From contig JANBVO010000024.1 of the NCBI GenBank assembly GCA_030052745.1, forward strand, positions 310,001-374,000: 64,000 nucleotides of DNA, written 5' to 3'. Within the stretch, counting starts at the first letter, position 1; each line of letters begins with the position of its first letter. Source of the stretch: Pleurostoma richardsiae (Eukaryota > Ascomycota > Sordariomycetes > Calosphaeriales > Pleurostomataceae). A program made the translations under genes and the position numbers. Positions 12,698-24,498 of the stretch are shown in pieces. Under the pieces are notes generated by a model. It saw only the letters and a list, made by a program, of their open reading frames with translations, was not told the origin of the DNA and made no database searches.

Positions 12698-13274
12698 GCT
12701 AGGCGAGCGATCGAGATCTGACCCTAACAGGATGGCTGGGCTATCAGACGAGTCGGGGAATGCCTTCGAGTAGGCGGCGAGCTTGCTGGCTGGCGGGGTT
12801 GTGAGAGCAGCAGCGCCGCTCGAAACGACACAGATCTAGAGAGCACAAGTCCAGTTAACCAAAAGATATTCTTTACGCGTAGCAGCAGAAGAGCCGGTAG
12901 GGTTCTGTGAAGTTGCGCGAGCAGAGAAGAAAGCCGAGGAGCCAGGGTCCGATCCCCAGGAGCATGGAATGTTGGAAGAGCTCGGCAGCTGGAGGTGTGG
13001 CTAAGGCAATGGCCGAATGCGGGGTGGGTGTTAGTCTAGTCACCGTGGTCGCCACGGTTAAGGTTTTGATTGCTGAGACAAGCGTGAATTGGCGCCGCCC
13101 CTCCGTCAGGAAGCCACGGAAAGCTGCGAGAATGGTTTTGTTCTCCCAGAAAGTTTGCCTCGCCATCATATCTTTCTTATAGGAGATGCCATGTGGGGAG
13201 CTCAGGCGAGATAGGGCGAGCAAGAGTAACGTAATGCTGCTTGGGAAGCAAGAGGCAAATCCCGGTCGCTCTGA
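12698..13274. other. GLT1 upstream leader/promoter
   Basis: Open in the GLT1 frame back to a TAG at about 12836, with no ATG in that stretch. A TTAAC plus TCTCTAG acceptor-like pair lies just there, so a 5' UTR intron is possible. A 116-codon open frame (12873-13223, -) has no recognisable motif and is probably leader sequence. Confidence 0.4.
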
Positions 13275-13644
13275 TTACGTCGACGCCGTGGCATTTGATG
13301 ATCTGTAGCCGGGCATGGTCGGTAGAAGCGGCAGGAATAGTAGAGAGGAGAAAGTGGCAGCAGCAATCCTGACGACGGCATATCCCGCCCGGTCTAGGCC
13401 AAGCGCGGGATGAACGGCTGACCAGGCCAACAGGCCGGTAAGACTGGCGAGGCCAGCGACTGAGTTGGCAGCAGGAATGGCTTCGCTGAGGATGCCGAAT
13501 TGGCGTCTCCTGACCGCGTGAGGCGTGGAGATGCGTCGCAATGCTCGAGCTCGCCCGCTGCAGCTCGTCCAGAATGGTAAAAAGCTGCAGCAGAGCTGTG
13601 GGAGGCTGCGGAAGCGCGGACAAGGGAGGGGAAGACGCAGGCAA
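13275..13644 (-). pseudogene. Small candidate gene split between two frames, unknown
   Basis: Two minus-strand frames overlap. One starts at 13644 with MPASSPPLSALPQPP, then a helical LLQLFTILDELQRASSSIATHL. The second, offset by one base, continues from about 13530 to a stop at 13275 with FGILSEAIPAANSVAGLASL and two hydrophobic stretches (AGLASLTGLLAWSAV and IAAATFSSLLFLPLL) that could span a membrane. Both have strong C/G third positions, as in the genes here. No intron of normal length fits the crossover. It may be a small membrane protein gene with a real or sequencing frameshift, a misread gene structure, or chance. I know no family for it. Confidence 0.3.
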
Positions 13645-16600
13645 GCCGTCGCTCAGTCCCTCATCGCAGCGAGTTTTCCCTCTGCCTGCGGGGAGAACAG
13701 CGCCAGACAGCGGGAGGGCAATCTGCCATCCGTGGCATCATCATCACCACCGATCAACCGGCGCTGCTGCTGATTGCTGCTCTTTGCAGACCACACGAGC
13801 AACAGGTGGGCGTGGGATGAGCGATATGACGACAGCCAATGAACACCTGCTCCGGGACGTGCATGTGCGTGTACATGTACATGCTCTCCACGCCAATGCG
13901 GCTGTTGAGCGGCGGGCGTGATAGGGCGATACCAAGCCTGCTCTGGCTGCCCGCTCTCGGATAGGCCAACATGAATGATGCCTGCCGTGGGCGCGCGGGC
14001 AATGGCACGACCAAGAAGCTGCCGTGGATTGGAAAAACCGGGGCGGCCAGACACCGAGGGGTGGTGTATTGAGGGGGCGGGGCCCGCAGAGCAGACGAGG
14101 TACGTCTTTCTCGTGCAACCTTAAGCAGCAAGCTGCAGAAAGTGGCATCGGCGCTGACGAGATGCCTCATGTCATGGCCCAAATGCCTCTTCTTTTTCTC
14201 TCTCTCGTGTTTGTGTATTTGCTTGCTTGTTCCGTCTCGTAACCTCTTCCGCCTGCCCGCTCGGTTCTTATGGCGGACAGCAGGCCGCAAAGCCTCTTTC
14301 CGTCATTCCACCAGCTCGCATTCGGCCCTGGTGTTTGTATTGACTGTCTGTCCCGCTCGGACTCCAGGAATGCCGTCGCGGGATCGTGGCCGAGGTTCAT
14401 GGGTCTCGTTCCGCATCCAATATACCCAGGAACTCCTCGGAAATCATAAACGGGAGCCGCCTCCGGTGCTGCTCGGTCCTTCTCTGGCTCGTCTTCTTCT
14501 CTGCTGGCGTGTGGTGTGATGGGAGAGGGGGGTACGGGTGGTAGGCGCCATGGCCACTTACCTGTTGTTGTGCACGCAGTTACAGCAGGATACGGGACGG
14601 GTCTTGCAGTAGAGCCGGGAGAGAGCCTGTGTACTGGAAGAGCCTTTTGGGTGGGAAGAGGGAGAAAAGCCGTTTCCTGGGGGGAGGGGGAGGTGGGCTA
14701 GCTTTTAAGGATCGCCCTCTTCGGTGGCCAAGGCTGGCTCGGAGGACGACACACAACTATTACGGACTACAGAGTGCGCTACAGATCCACGGGAAGAGTC
14801 AGAGCCAGATGGAGCGGGCGGATTTCAAAGACAGGCGTGCCGACTCACGGAGGAGCCAGACCATGAGGAAACCGGAGAGATGGCAAGGGTTGCAGGGGCC
14901 CTCCCAGCGCCCCCCTCAGTGACCCCCAGGGCCCAATGGGGGAGAAAAAAATTATTCGAGCTTGATGCTACCAGTAGCATGTGGCAGCTAGCGCTTAGCT
15001 TTAGACGACGAAGGGGCTAACCAGTGGGGGAGAAGAGGTGGAGGGGCGAGAGAGAGAGAGGGGGGGAGCTCTTCGTCTGCCCATTCCATCCAATTCCTCC
15101 CAGTCGCTTCTTTGTGTGCGGATGTACACTACACCCTGTGCGTAATGCAGAGTATGATCTGTTCTGCACTACCTCATCATTCTGACGGCCTGGTCTGGCG
15201 ATCCCAGAGTCAGTCAGCGGAGGCAAACAGGCACTCTCGAGGTGCCGGGGCGGCCGGTGCTGTCACTACATGTGTATGTATAGTTTGACACAACGTCAGA
15301 CACGCAGCGCTCCCGCCCTCGGCCCTCTCACCCTCACCATGGTGACTGACTCCCGTGGGGCGTCGTCTTCTGGACCGGCACGCACATAGTATGTACAGTA
15401 TGTTTCGTCTGCGAATCTCTCTGTGAACTGATCTCGCAAAAAGTGGGCCGACCACCAGCTTACCCCCATTCTTGTTCTGGTTACGGTATGCCGCCTAAAA
15501 AGACGCATCATCCTAGAATCCTTGTGCTTCTCGGGGGACCAGGGTCTTACCGTTCGATCGGACAGGCATGTTCCCCTCTCTGCATCTTTTCTCCTCGTTG
15601 GGCTATGAATGCCAGCGGCTCAGTATCCGGCGCCGGTCACGGCAGCCCTCTACAGCGGACGTAGTCTAAAAGCCGCATGGCTTCGTAACACAGCTTCACA
15701 CATTTCAAGCAACGACTGTTGCTGTTGGTGCGACTGGTAGGCGACGCAACCATCACGCCTGGCAGGAAATACCATGAGTGAGGTACCGCCATATGTGGGA
15801 ATACGGACTGCGTGGTGGTACTGTCCTGCCTTACCAAGAGCAGAATCAAGACTGGAAGCTCTAACAGAAGGAAGGGGTGCGTCCCAGCAGAGCACCTGTG
15901 TAAGGCCAGCCAATAAGACTATCAGAAAAGCCAGATCTACCTACCCTCCCAGTGCTCTGGAGATGTCCAGCTGGGTGAGCTTGGGGTACACGGCTTCTTC
16001 GGCCTGCTCCCCGTCCCGCCACCAATGGAGCCGCCTGAGTGTTCGCCGTACGCGTATAAGCAAGGGGCCCTAAGTTATTCAGATACAAAACATTCCTTCG
16101 CCGGTTGGCATTTCCTACGATTCCCTGTTGACCGAGCACATCGAACAGTCTCTCGTTGCGCTGTAGCATATGGTAGGACACAAGGCTGTGGAGAGACCAG
16201 GACACAATTGAGCCATTGTGGCACCCTCGGCGCCTCACCGCTGTCGGGCATCGTCCCATGGTCCGTCCCGCAGGTAGAAGCCGTTGTCGCCTGCGACAAG
16301 GGCAAAAAATAATGTGTGTAAAAGAAATTCGAGACGGTATTCAGGAAGCCATTCAGCAGGCATCCCCACACGAGGCGGCCAAGAAGCCAGGGTGCAGGGG
16401 CTACCCCGGTCAGGTTCCAGGGTTCCGACTGCCATCTGCATGTGCAAAGCATATCAGCATGCCGTGCTGGCATTGGCCCGTGCGGCTGCTGAAGAGAATG
16501 GGGAGACGAAAGGGAACGGTAGGATGGTCGACGTCAAGCTCTCCAGCTGTCTTGCGCCGCCACAGCCAATCGGCGTCCTGCTTTTTCAAAGACGCCCGCC

Positions 16601-18848
16601 GATGTCGCCGTGAATGTCAATAGAGAGTCGACGTCCACAGGCGCTAAGGAGCCTTTCTCGCTGGTCTCGTCGTCCGGTATCGTTCCTGGGTAGGGTCAAT
16701 GGCATTATTTTCTTGTCTACACAGTATTATTTTCGCCGAGATTGGATGCAGGGAGACGGGACAGGAGAGGGGCAAGCCAAGGGCCTCTCTCCTCGCGTAT
16801 TCGGTCAGTCCTCCGTGCAACGTTGGTAGTAAGCTTCCAGTTACCCCTCCTTTTCTCTTGCCTCACTCGCCTTCTTTGACTGACCTCTTGCGCTTCCGGC
16901 GGAACGGACCCCCGCCTCAGAGTGTCAGGACAGGCCCTCCTTGTTCTCTCTCCATATATCCAGAAGCCACCCCAAGCAGAGACGGAGCGCGGGGGTGTGA
17001 ACCCCGAGCCGATCTATTCTACCTGTGCTGTGGACTGCTCCGACCGAGACTACGCCTGCAGGCCGCTGCACCTCCACGGAACAGGGCGAGCGGCCTGCAT
17101 GGCCAGACAAGTAAATATGCGGCTCGGCGCATTTCCTGGCCTCGTGACCGTCCTGCATCAGTGAATGTGCCCTGTAAAAGAATTATCAGCAGAAAACAGC
17201 TGCATGCAGCCAATCACATCCTCGGCTGATGCGAGGACCCCTTATCTCGCACCAACCAGACGGCTCAATTGGAGGAAAAAGGCCGCGAACCCTCGAGATC
17301 TCCCACGCGCGCACAGACGTTATGTAGCGCACTGCACTATGCCAGGACACAATAGCGCTGTCACGCATACTGTAGTGTACTCTAGCTCTAGTGTACGGAG
17401 TAGAGTAGTGAAAGAGCATGACGGGTAACGTGCGCCTCCCTGCGTCTGCTACGTCACATATGGGTACTCGCAGGCTGGATAGTCAGATCTGTCGAGATGG
17501 TAACCGGCGTGTCCCGCTCTTCGCTCCAGCCTTCCCAGCCACTCAGCTCAATAGGGCACACCGAAATGCTCGTGCAGAGCAGTGCACAAAGAATTTAAGC
17601 AAGCTTGGCAAGCAGCGCCGCAATGCAAGATGCTGCTCCATGCCGGACGACCTCGGCTACGCACCTGAGGATGAATGGCCCGGCCGGATAACACCCCTCT
17701 CGCTCAGTTCCCATCCGATGCCGAGCACTTACCACCTGTATTTCCGCATCCTTGGTGGATACATGATACAGAGCCCCTCTCTCGACACTGTCTACAGCCT
17801 CCGACATCGGCCTGGCCCTCAGACAGCGCACAGATAGAAAAGTCCCTTCCCACCTGCCAACAGGCGGCAGCGGATTAGTGAATCACCGCAGCGAATTGGT
17901 CCAGAACCACAACACACGCACCGGCCAACCGAGTCAGAGCTGTGGTACGAAAATTTTTGCTGTCCTTCATTTCACAGCTGCGGAGCGCCCCCGACTTTTC
18001 CCGAGCACAACGGGGAAAATGCGAGGCTACATTAGCCTGGAACAGCAGAAAAGCGACGGAGCGACCTAGTTGCGACTCCTGCGAGGTCCTTCGGGGCCTC
18101 GACGGATCACCGCGCCGGTTGGGGAGGACGGAGGTAGGAGCCGGCCGCAGGCTGCTGAGGGCACTGTTGCTATTACCTCACGGAAATATATCCCCTGCGC
18201 ACTTCCCCTGAGCCAAGGCCTGGTACTCGTGCTTGCGGCGGCTCTCGATATTTCCCATGTGCCGGAATCCGGCATCTGATACGAGCGAGTGGCCATCAAA
18301 GTAGTCCAGCAGAGGGCAATTGATCCGTCGAAAAACTCAACGACACAGCTAACGCTACCTTTGGCTGGCTAGCACACTAGCAAGCACGGTGACATGTCTA
18401 CACAGCTGGTTGCAGAACAGTGATGCATGTGCTACTACGACTATTCTTGAGTCTGGATTCCTCGTAGTCGAGCGTGCTTGTATATCCGTAGAGATTCGCT
18501 GCTTGAAGCCTTTTGTCAGAATAGTGTTGCCCGATGCACGGACCTCTATCTGCCGCGCGGCTGCGCTAAGCCTCAAATGTGGGGTTATGTACAATGTACC
18601 CTGACCTCGTCGCGCCTTTGCCTATTGGCTTTGTTGACTTGAGAGCGCCCGACGGCAGAAAGCTTCGAGCTCAGGAAGCTACCCGCGTGCAACAACCAGT
18701 ACCTCACCGGCTTCCGTGCCGGCCGACTCCAGGTCCATTGATGTCAATGGACGCCATTGCATGCGCACGCTTCGTCTGCTGTTCAACGGGGATCTCAAGA
18801 TAGCATTTCCAGCTCCTTCACCGCATTGATAGCGGAACGAGCCCCAGG
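13645..18848. other. 5.2 kb without a supported gene
   Basis: Many short open frames on both strands, none with family motifs, splice-linked extension or steady codon bias. It contains low-complexity GA/G patches (15047-15066), a TACGGAGTA motif (17394-17402) with a nearby repeated TAGTGTAC, and presumably the APC15 promoter at its right end. No tRNA, 5S rRNA or terminal repeats were seen. Confidence 0.5.
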
Positions 18849-20128
18849 ATGTTTTCCGCCCTTCCAGACCTCACCCCGCGCGACGTAAGCAGCCCTCCAT
18901 GTCACCGGCGACCTCCTTCCTTCCCTCTTCTGACTGACTTCTATCACAGTCCCACTCCCTGTGGTACATCTCCTCCCGCGACTCCTATGCCAGCGCGCGC
19001 CCCGAGCACCATGACGCCGACCCCAACAACCCTCTAGGCCCGCATGCCCGGCGGCCCCCCGGCCCCGCCAACGGACCCCTTGGCGGCGGCGCCGCGGCTG
19101 CGAACCACTCCTCCGCCGCCACCGTCGAGCGGTCCGCACTGGCGCGTCTGCTCGCCGACGAGCAGTACATGGAGCGGCGCCGGCAGAACGTGCGTAACTT
19201 CGGCAGCGCGTGGCTGCGGCCCCCCGGTGTGCCCAAGACGCTGTACCAGATGCGTGAGGAGCGCCGCGAGGCCGAGGAGCACGCCGAGGCGATGCGCCGC
19301 GAGCAGTTGGCGCAGCAGCTAGCGGACGCTGCGGAGGCGGAGGCCGCTGCTGCGGCCGCGGGGGGCGGGCCGTCGGAGGTGGACGACGAGATGGCGGGGC
19401 TTGAGGAGGGCGATATAGGAGGGGACGGTGACGGAGAGGGCATGCGCGACCTTGACGACGAGATCCCGGAGGCGGAGGGATTCGGTTTCGACGGCGTGGA
19501 TAGCGACGATGAGGATGAGGATGATGACAGTGATGACGACGACGATGATGACCGTGATGACAACGATGATGCCGACGACGGCGGGGGCGCGGGGATCGGC
19601 TCCGCACAGGCGCAGAGGGAAATGCGCACCCAGCTGCGGAACATGAGGGCCACGGAGGACCGCGTCCGGGAGATCTTGGCGCGCGGCCAGGGCGGCGGAG
19701 AGCCGGACGTCTACGGCGCGGAGGACGACGACCTCGACGAGGAGGACCGGGCGCAGATGCTCGAGGAGGACGACCTCGTGCAGCACCACCATCACGGCGG
19801 CGGGGGCCTCACGGACGTTGAGTCGGGCATGGACATGGACATGGACGCGGACCTGGACGATGACGTCCCCGAGGCGGAGAGTGCTGGGTACGAGCACACG
19901 GACACCGAGGCGGAGCTGAGCAGCAGTGAGGACGGCAGCCAGGATGTCAACTACGGCGCTCGCGCCCCGCAGGCGGCATCGAGGTTCAGAGGGGGTTTCC
20001 ACCGGAGCAGTATTCAGAGTGGTCGGGGGAGCCTGCCTCGCAGCGAGATCGACATCAGCAGCATATTGTCGAGGGACGGGAGCAGCGTTCCGGGGAGCAG
20101 CCCGCAGGTCAGACGGAGAAACCAGTAG
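18849..20128 (+). CDS. APC15: Anaphase-promoting complex subunit Apc15
   Basis: A component of the APC/C ubiquitin ligase (Apc15p/Mnd2 family), which tunes Cdc20 and checkpoint-complex turnover in mitosis and meiosis. A 36-nt first exon (18849-18884, MFSALPDLTPRD) is joined across a 65-nt intron (GTAAGC...CACAG, CTGAC branch) to 18950-20128, giving 404 residues. The junction makes the family's N-terminal signature, TPRDSHSLWYISSRDSYASA. The second conserved block is MERRRQNVRNFGSAWLRPPG with GVPKTLYQMREERRE, followed by a helical Glu/Arg/Ala segment. The C-terminal ~250 residues are highly acidic and disordered, with runs of Asp encoded by GAT/GAC (about 19505-19575), a feature of fungal members. 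It converges on BET1. Confidence 0.9.
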
Positions 20129-20438
20129 CGGTTTCCATTATAGATACCCCAAGCAGCATGGTGCGGCCACTTTCATACAGCGGCCGGCTGCAGGAAAACT
20201 ATGTACTAAGGCCCGCGGATGATACAATCAAGGCGGAGGCATCCATCCATACGCAGACATTACAAGGCGATAAATCAAGACGATCGTCCCTTTGTCTGCC
20301 TCTCTATCCGGATCTGTGAGCTTGCCGATCCCATGAACAACACGCCCCCCTAAACTCCAATCGTGATGCGTTTCGGTTCCTAAAACTGCATGGTGTGACA
20401 AAATAAGCGGTCGTGTAAACGCAAGCAGGCGGTGTGTC
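20129..20438. other. Short convergent intergenic region
   Basis: 310 bp between the stops of APC15 (+) and BET1 (-). Shared 3' flanks; no further element seen. Confidence 0.5.
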
Positions 20439-21458
20439 TCAGAACAGCCAGACGTAGATGAAGAGGAAGCACACGGCGGCGAAGAAGCCCAGCCAGACCT
20501 TCCAGCCGACGCCGGTCCGCTCCGCCATCAGCAGCATCCGGTTCATGGTGCCCCGCAGCCGTAACCGCGTCTGGTCGAACGAGTCGTTCATCTTCTCGGC
20601 GAGCGCGGAGGAGTCGCGGATCTCATCGCCGATGGCCACCGTCATCTGAGGGACAGGAGAAGAAGTCAGCGCTCGCCCCATTGTTTGGGAGGTATATGAG
20701 GACTTGGGGAACGGGAGAGCAGGGAGCTTACATCCTTCAGGATCCTGACCTTCCCCATGATGCCCTCGACCTGCGCATCGTTCTGGCTCTCCAGCTCGCT
20801 CAGCACCGCGTCGCTGTATTGACCTCTGCAAAACCACACAACCTCCTTGTCAGCAACCCTCTTCCCGGTAAAATAGAAGCCATAACTGAAGCAGCGGGAA
20901 AGACATCGTCTCGGGAAAATAGAACTGACTTCCTGTTCGGCGTCGCGGGCCGGAACCCCTTGTTCTCAACACCTAGGTGTCCACCCGCCGCCGTGCCATT
21001 GCTGCCGCCGCCGCCGCCACCGCTGGGGTATCCGTAACCGTAGCCGCCCAGGCGGCTGGGGCTGGGGGTCGCGCGCCGCAGGCCGTCGGAGCCGGAGCCG
21101 GTGTAGTTCTCGAAGAGCGCGCTGCGCGAGTCGCGCTGGTGCAGCGAGGAAGCTCCAAACCTGGATGGCCCGGGATCCCTGTTAGCTTATCTGATGCAGA
21201 GCGCTCCGATGACGAAAAGAGAAACGCGGATGTCTGGGGTAGGAAAAAGCGCCAGCTTCCGGGATGCGAAGGGTCGTGGCAGTGGCTTAAGGCCTAGCCA
21301 GCAGCCGAAGGAGTCGAGGCGGCAGTGGCCGTCGGGCAAGGTGAAGCAAGCCGCGCGCCGCAAAGGGAGACCGCCGGCGGCGGCAGCGAAACCATCGTTG
21401 CAGCGATCGCGTCGCTGACGCCGACAAAGGGAGTGCAGGCTTACCTTGATGCCATCAT
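20439..21458 (-). CDS. BET1: ER-Golgi v-SNARE Bet1
   Basis: A tail-anchored Qc-type SNARE for ER to Golgi vesicle fusion. Four exons (21445-21458, 20930-21160, 20732-20825, 20439-20645) join to 181 residues. The first coding exon is only 14 nt (MMASR, with R split) with donor GTAAGC. The N-terminal part is a Ser/Gly-rich linker (FGASSLHQRDSRSALFENY, then a Gly run). The SNARE helix reads GQYSDAVLSELESQNDAQVE, then MTVAIGDEIRDSSALAEKMN, and the C-terminal anchor is VWLGFFAAVCFLFIYVWLF, ending at the stop. It aligns with yeast Bet1 (LASLESQSEEQM ... MGDEIR). Either of two adjacent ATGs at 21453-21458 could be used; the outer one is taken. Confidence 0.92.
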
Positions 21459-22219
21459 AGATGATGGGTGATGTGATGGGTTGCAAGTGATGGGAAGGGT
21501 GGCCCTCGTGGCCAACTTTTTTAATCGAGATTCGCTGTTGCTGGCCCTTGTTCCTGTTCCGTCCACCTGTCATTGTGGACTTTTGGGCCAATTAGCGGGC
21601 CGGCAGTAGCTTAAATGGCGATTATAGGGGGCTTTGTTTCCGCTCCTCGAGTGTCGCCATTGGTACCTGTACCCGTACAGCCCCGTGCTACGCACGGATC
21701 CAGGCGATCGAAGCATTTAAGATAAAGGGCAGTGGAAAGGTCAGTCTTCTGATTTCATCCCGTCCGTCTCATTTTTCAAAATGGCAATCACTGCACTGGA
21801 ATCCTCATTTCTTGGGGTTGGGTGTTTTGTACGTGTTCTCGGAACTGGTCGTGCAGAAGAAGCGTAGGTAGGTAGCCAAGGACTCCGGTAACGCAGCCGC
21901 ATAACGGAGTAAATAGACAAGATCAACTCCACAAGCGGTCTGTCATGCGGTCTGTCATTCAGAGCATATGTGTGACATCATTTTCCTCATATTCGAGTGT
22001 ATCATGTTTTGATAGCAAAGCGATCAAGGGCGCATATCCTGCCTTCTTGCCTCCCTTATGGACCCGACCAACAGTTCAATCCTAGGTGGCCCTGTAATAT
22101 GCCTGTCCTTCCAGCAACACCATATTTTACCAGCCATCATTTCGCAACCCAATGCATGTTGTGCCTGATGTATCTACCCATGACCTTGCAGCGCAAGCGG
22201 GGTCTCCATGCCGCCGCAC
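21459..22219. other. Intergenic: BET1 promoter and CHZ1 3' region
   Basis: About 760 bp, AT-richer toward 21950-22180, with a GTAGGTAGGTAG run near 21865. No gene supported. Confidence 0.45.
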
Positions 22220-22725
22220 TCAATCCTCATCCATTTTGTCGTCCTCCGCCTCGAAGTCATCGTCATCCTCGTCGTCTTCGTCGTCCGCAGCGGGATTCTC
22301 CTCAGCGGCCTTGGCGAAGTCAATGACCCGACCGCGCGTGCGACGGCCGACGACGTTGTTGAGGTCGATCTCCTCCATGTTGTCCTCGTCATCCTCCTCA
22401 GCTGGAGATAATGTTAGCTATGCAGCAGGGGAATGGTCGGTGTAAGTGTCGGCATCCAACGTACGAGCTTCGGCGGCCTGGGTGTTATGTTAGTGGTGTA
22501 CTAAGAGCGAAACGCGACAGGTTGGGAACTCACCTCATCGCCCTCCTCCTCATCGTCGTCCTCGTCGTCATCATCCTCATCCATGGCGGTGTCCTGCGCG
22601 GGAACATCCTCCGCAGCGACAGCCTTGCCCTTGCCCTTCGCGTCAACCGCGGGCGTCGCCTCGCTGGCGGCGCCAGGAACCGTGGCGGGGTTCTCAGACT
22701 GAGTGGTACCGTTCTCAGTAGCCAT
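22220..22725 (-). CDS. CHZ1: Histone H2A.Z-specific chaperone Chz1
   Basis: Binds H2A.Z-H2B dimers and delivers them for SWR1 exchange. Three exons (22534-22725, 22465-22477, 22220-22404) give 129 residues, close to other fungal Chz1 proteins. The middle exon is just 13 nt (AAEA plus one base), flanked by a consensus acceptor (CACCCAG) and donor (GTACGT). Both neighbouring introns (56 and 60 nt) carry CTAAC. The protein is acidic throughout: a KGKGKA segment, DEDDDDEDDDEEEGDE, then the CHZ motif EEIDLNNVVGRRTRGRVIDF with AKAAEENP, and an acidic tail ending DKMDED. The CHZ motif makes the identification secure. Confidence 0.93.
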
Positions 22726-23379
22726 TGCGGGTGTTGTGGGAGTATAAAGGTGAAACGAGACTTGCGCGAGGGAGACTTGTGTCGAGGAAGAAAGCGGACG
22801 TTTTGTGTTTGGTGTAAGCGCTGGAAGGTGAGGACCGGGGTGAGAGGTGGGAGGTCGAGCTTGTCGCAAGTCGGTCGGCCTTCCCTTGAATTTTAAAGCT
22901 GGACTGTGGGTCCGAGGGAGAGAGGCCATGGGCAACCAGGCAACGCTAGCCCGCTTGGGGTCAAGTTGCGCGGCACGAAGGCGTATCATGAGCCTAAGCA
23001 CGTGCCACTGCGTGCTCCCAGCACCGTGCCAGACTGTGCATATCCAGGCAGGTACCCAGGGGAGGTCTCCAAACAGCTGGACAGGGAGGCCGATAGGAGG
23101 AAGACAGAAACATCCTGCCGGGACGGGGAAGAGGGCCTGGAAATGTAAATAGAGACAAAATGAAATCGCACCATACACAACAACCATTAGACCTTCACTG
23201 AAGCCGGCGGAGAGTGAGACCATTCACAGTCGAACCTTGATGAGACCGAGGCAGCTCGTTTGTCGCTTATCATCTTTCTGAGAGCCCAAGGCTTTGGCAG
23301 TTTGGCCGTCGAGAGATATTTGTAGGCAAACAGGCCATCTTCCGTTTGTAATTCGTACATTCTAAGGGGAATCAGTCTA
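22726..23379. other. Intergenic: CHZ1 promoter and EMC10-like 3' region
   Basis: About 650 bp. Contains one GCACGTGC at about 22998-23005. An upstream in-frame extension of CHZ1 to 23223 is open but not chaperone-like, so it was not included. Confidence 0.4.
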
Positions 23380-24006
23380 TCACTTCTCGCCGCCTCCGGT
23401 CAACCCCATCAGTACGACAATGCCGATCAACCACCAGTACCTGCAATCATGTCAGCGATCTATCTCCCGGAGGACGACAGGTGAGGGTAAATACTTCTGC
23501 AGGAACGTCTTCTCCTCCTGTACGACCTTCTTCCCCTCGGGCGACAGCACCACCGGCTTGTTGAGGTCGGGCTGCTTCCCCGGCAGCGCCACCTGCACCA
23601 CCGCCTTGGGGCCGAAGTCCCTCGTCTGCCCGGCGTCGATGCGGACTCCCTTCAGCGCCGCCCCCAGGACCTCCCCCTTCCCGTCCACCGAGACCGTGAC
23701 CACCGGCGAGTAGCCCTTGCCCAGGTTGCTGACGGACGCCACCGACGCCGAGCCCACCCAGCGGGCCCCGGCCTTGTCGTAGGCGCCTATCCGGACGAGC
23801 TCCGCATCCTCCGGTATCTCGGGCGGCTCGAATGACAGGATCTCTGCCTGGCCGGATGTGTCTGCCACATCGTACTGCACCTCTGCGAGTGGCGCGGGGG
23901 ACGAGCTCGAGGGGCTGATGGGCTGGATGTAGATCGTGGCTGTTCGGATCTGCGCGCTCGCGACTGCCGCCGCGGCGAGCGTCGAGAGAAGGGTGGGGAG
24001 CCGCAT
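23380..24006 (-). CDS. EMC10: ER membrane protein complex subunit 10-like protein
   Basis: Two exons (23495-24006, 23380-23440) give 190 residues. The junction (donor GTATTT, acceptor TTGCAG) joins FLQK to YWWLIGIVVLMGLTGGGEK, a C-terminal membrane helix. The start is set at the second Met so that the N-terminus is a clean signal peptide (MRLPTLLSTLAAAAVASA); the upstream Met adds MKALFKAR. The lumenal part is beta-rich, with ELVRIGAYDKAGARWVGSAS and GYSPVVTVSVDGKGEVLGAA. The order signal peptide, beta domain, single C-terminal helix matches fungal Emc10 (yeast YDR056C type), a lumenal-facing part of the EMC membrane insertase. Identity rests on layout and partial motif memory, so it is less certain than its neighbours. 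Confidence 0.72.
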
Positions 24007-24498
24007 TCTGGCCTTGAACAATGCCTTCAAGGACGTCGTGCTGATGAATTGGGGCTAGATTTGCTTGCACCGAAGCTCTCGACGTTTCGGTTTCCCTGTT
24101 GCACAGCTCACGTCTTTAGCGTGGGACATTTGGGCACGCAGGCATACAGCGAATGCCTTAAATATTAGGCGAAAACTGTACGTCACATACCAGACCAGCT
24201 CATCAACAGGAAAGCTAACTTTGTTAAGGGAATTCGATCAAAATAGCACCATATCCTGCAGTCGTAAGGACTAGAAACGTTTAACAACCACAACATCCAA
24301 CGTCGTTTCCTGCTAGAATACAGCTATTTGATCCCTAGCAATAGCCGTGCGGTATCTCGCTATACAGATGCCTGAGCAATCGCTCACAACGTCTAATCCA
24401 AAGTAACGCCAAGTCGCCCACATACCCCCGGGAATCAACACAACCAAAAATGCAGATCGTAGGTTCCTGAAGTGCCTGTCCGTCCCTGGAAAACAACA
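24007..24498. other. Intergenic: EMC10-like promoter and cyclin 3' flank
   Basis: About 490 bp, AT-richer than its surroundings. No gene or repeat supported. Confidence 0.45.

Noticed and set aside
12873-13223. 116-codon open frame upstream of GLT1 as an extra first exon
   Set aside because: Its best donor is out of phase with GLT1, and the ATG at 12697 already places the catalytic Cys at residue 54 as in yeast.
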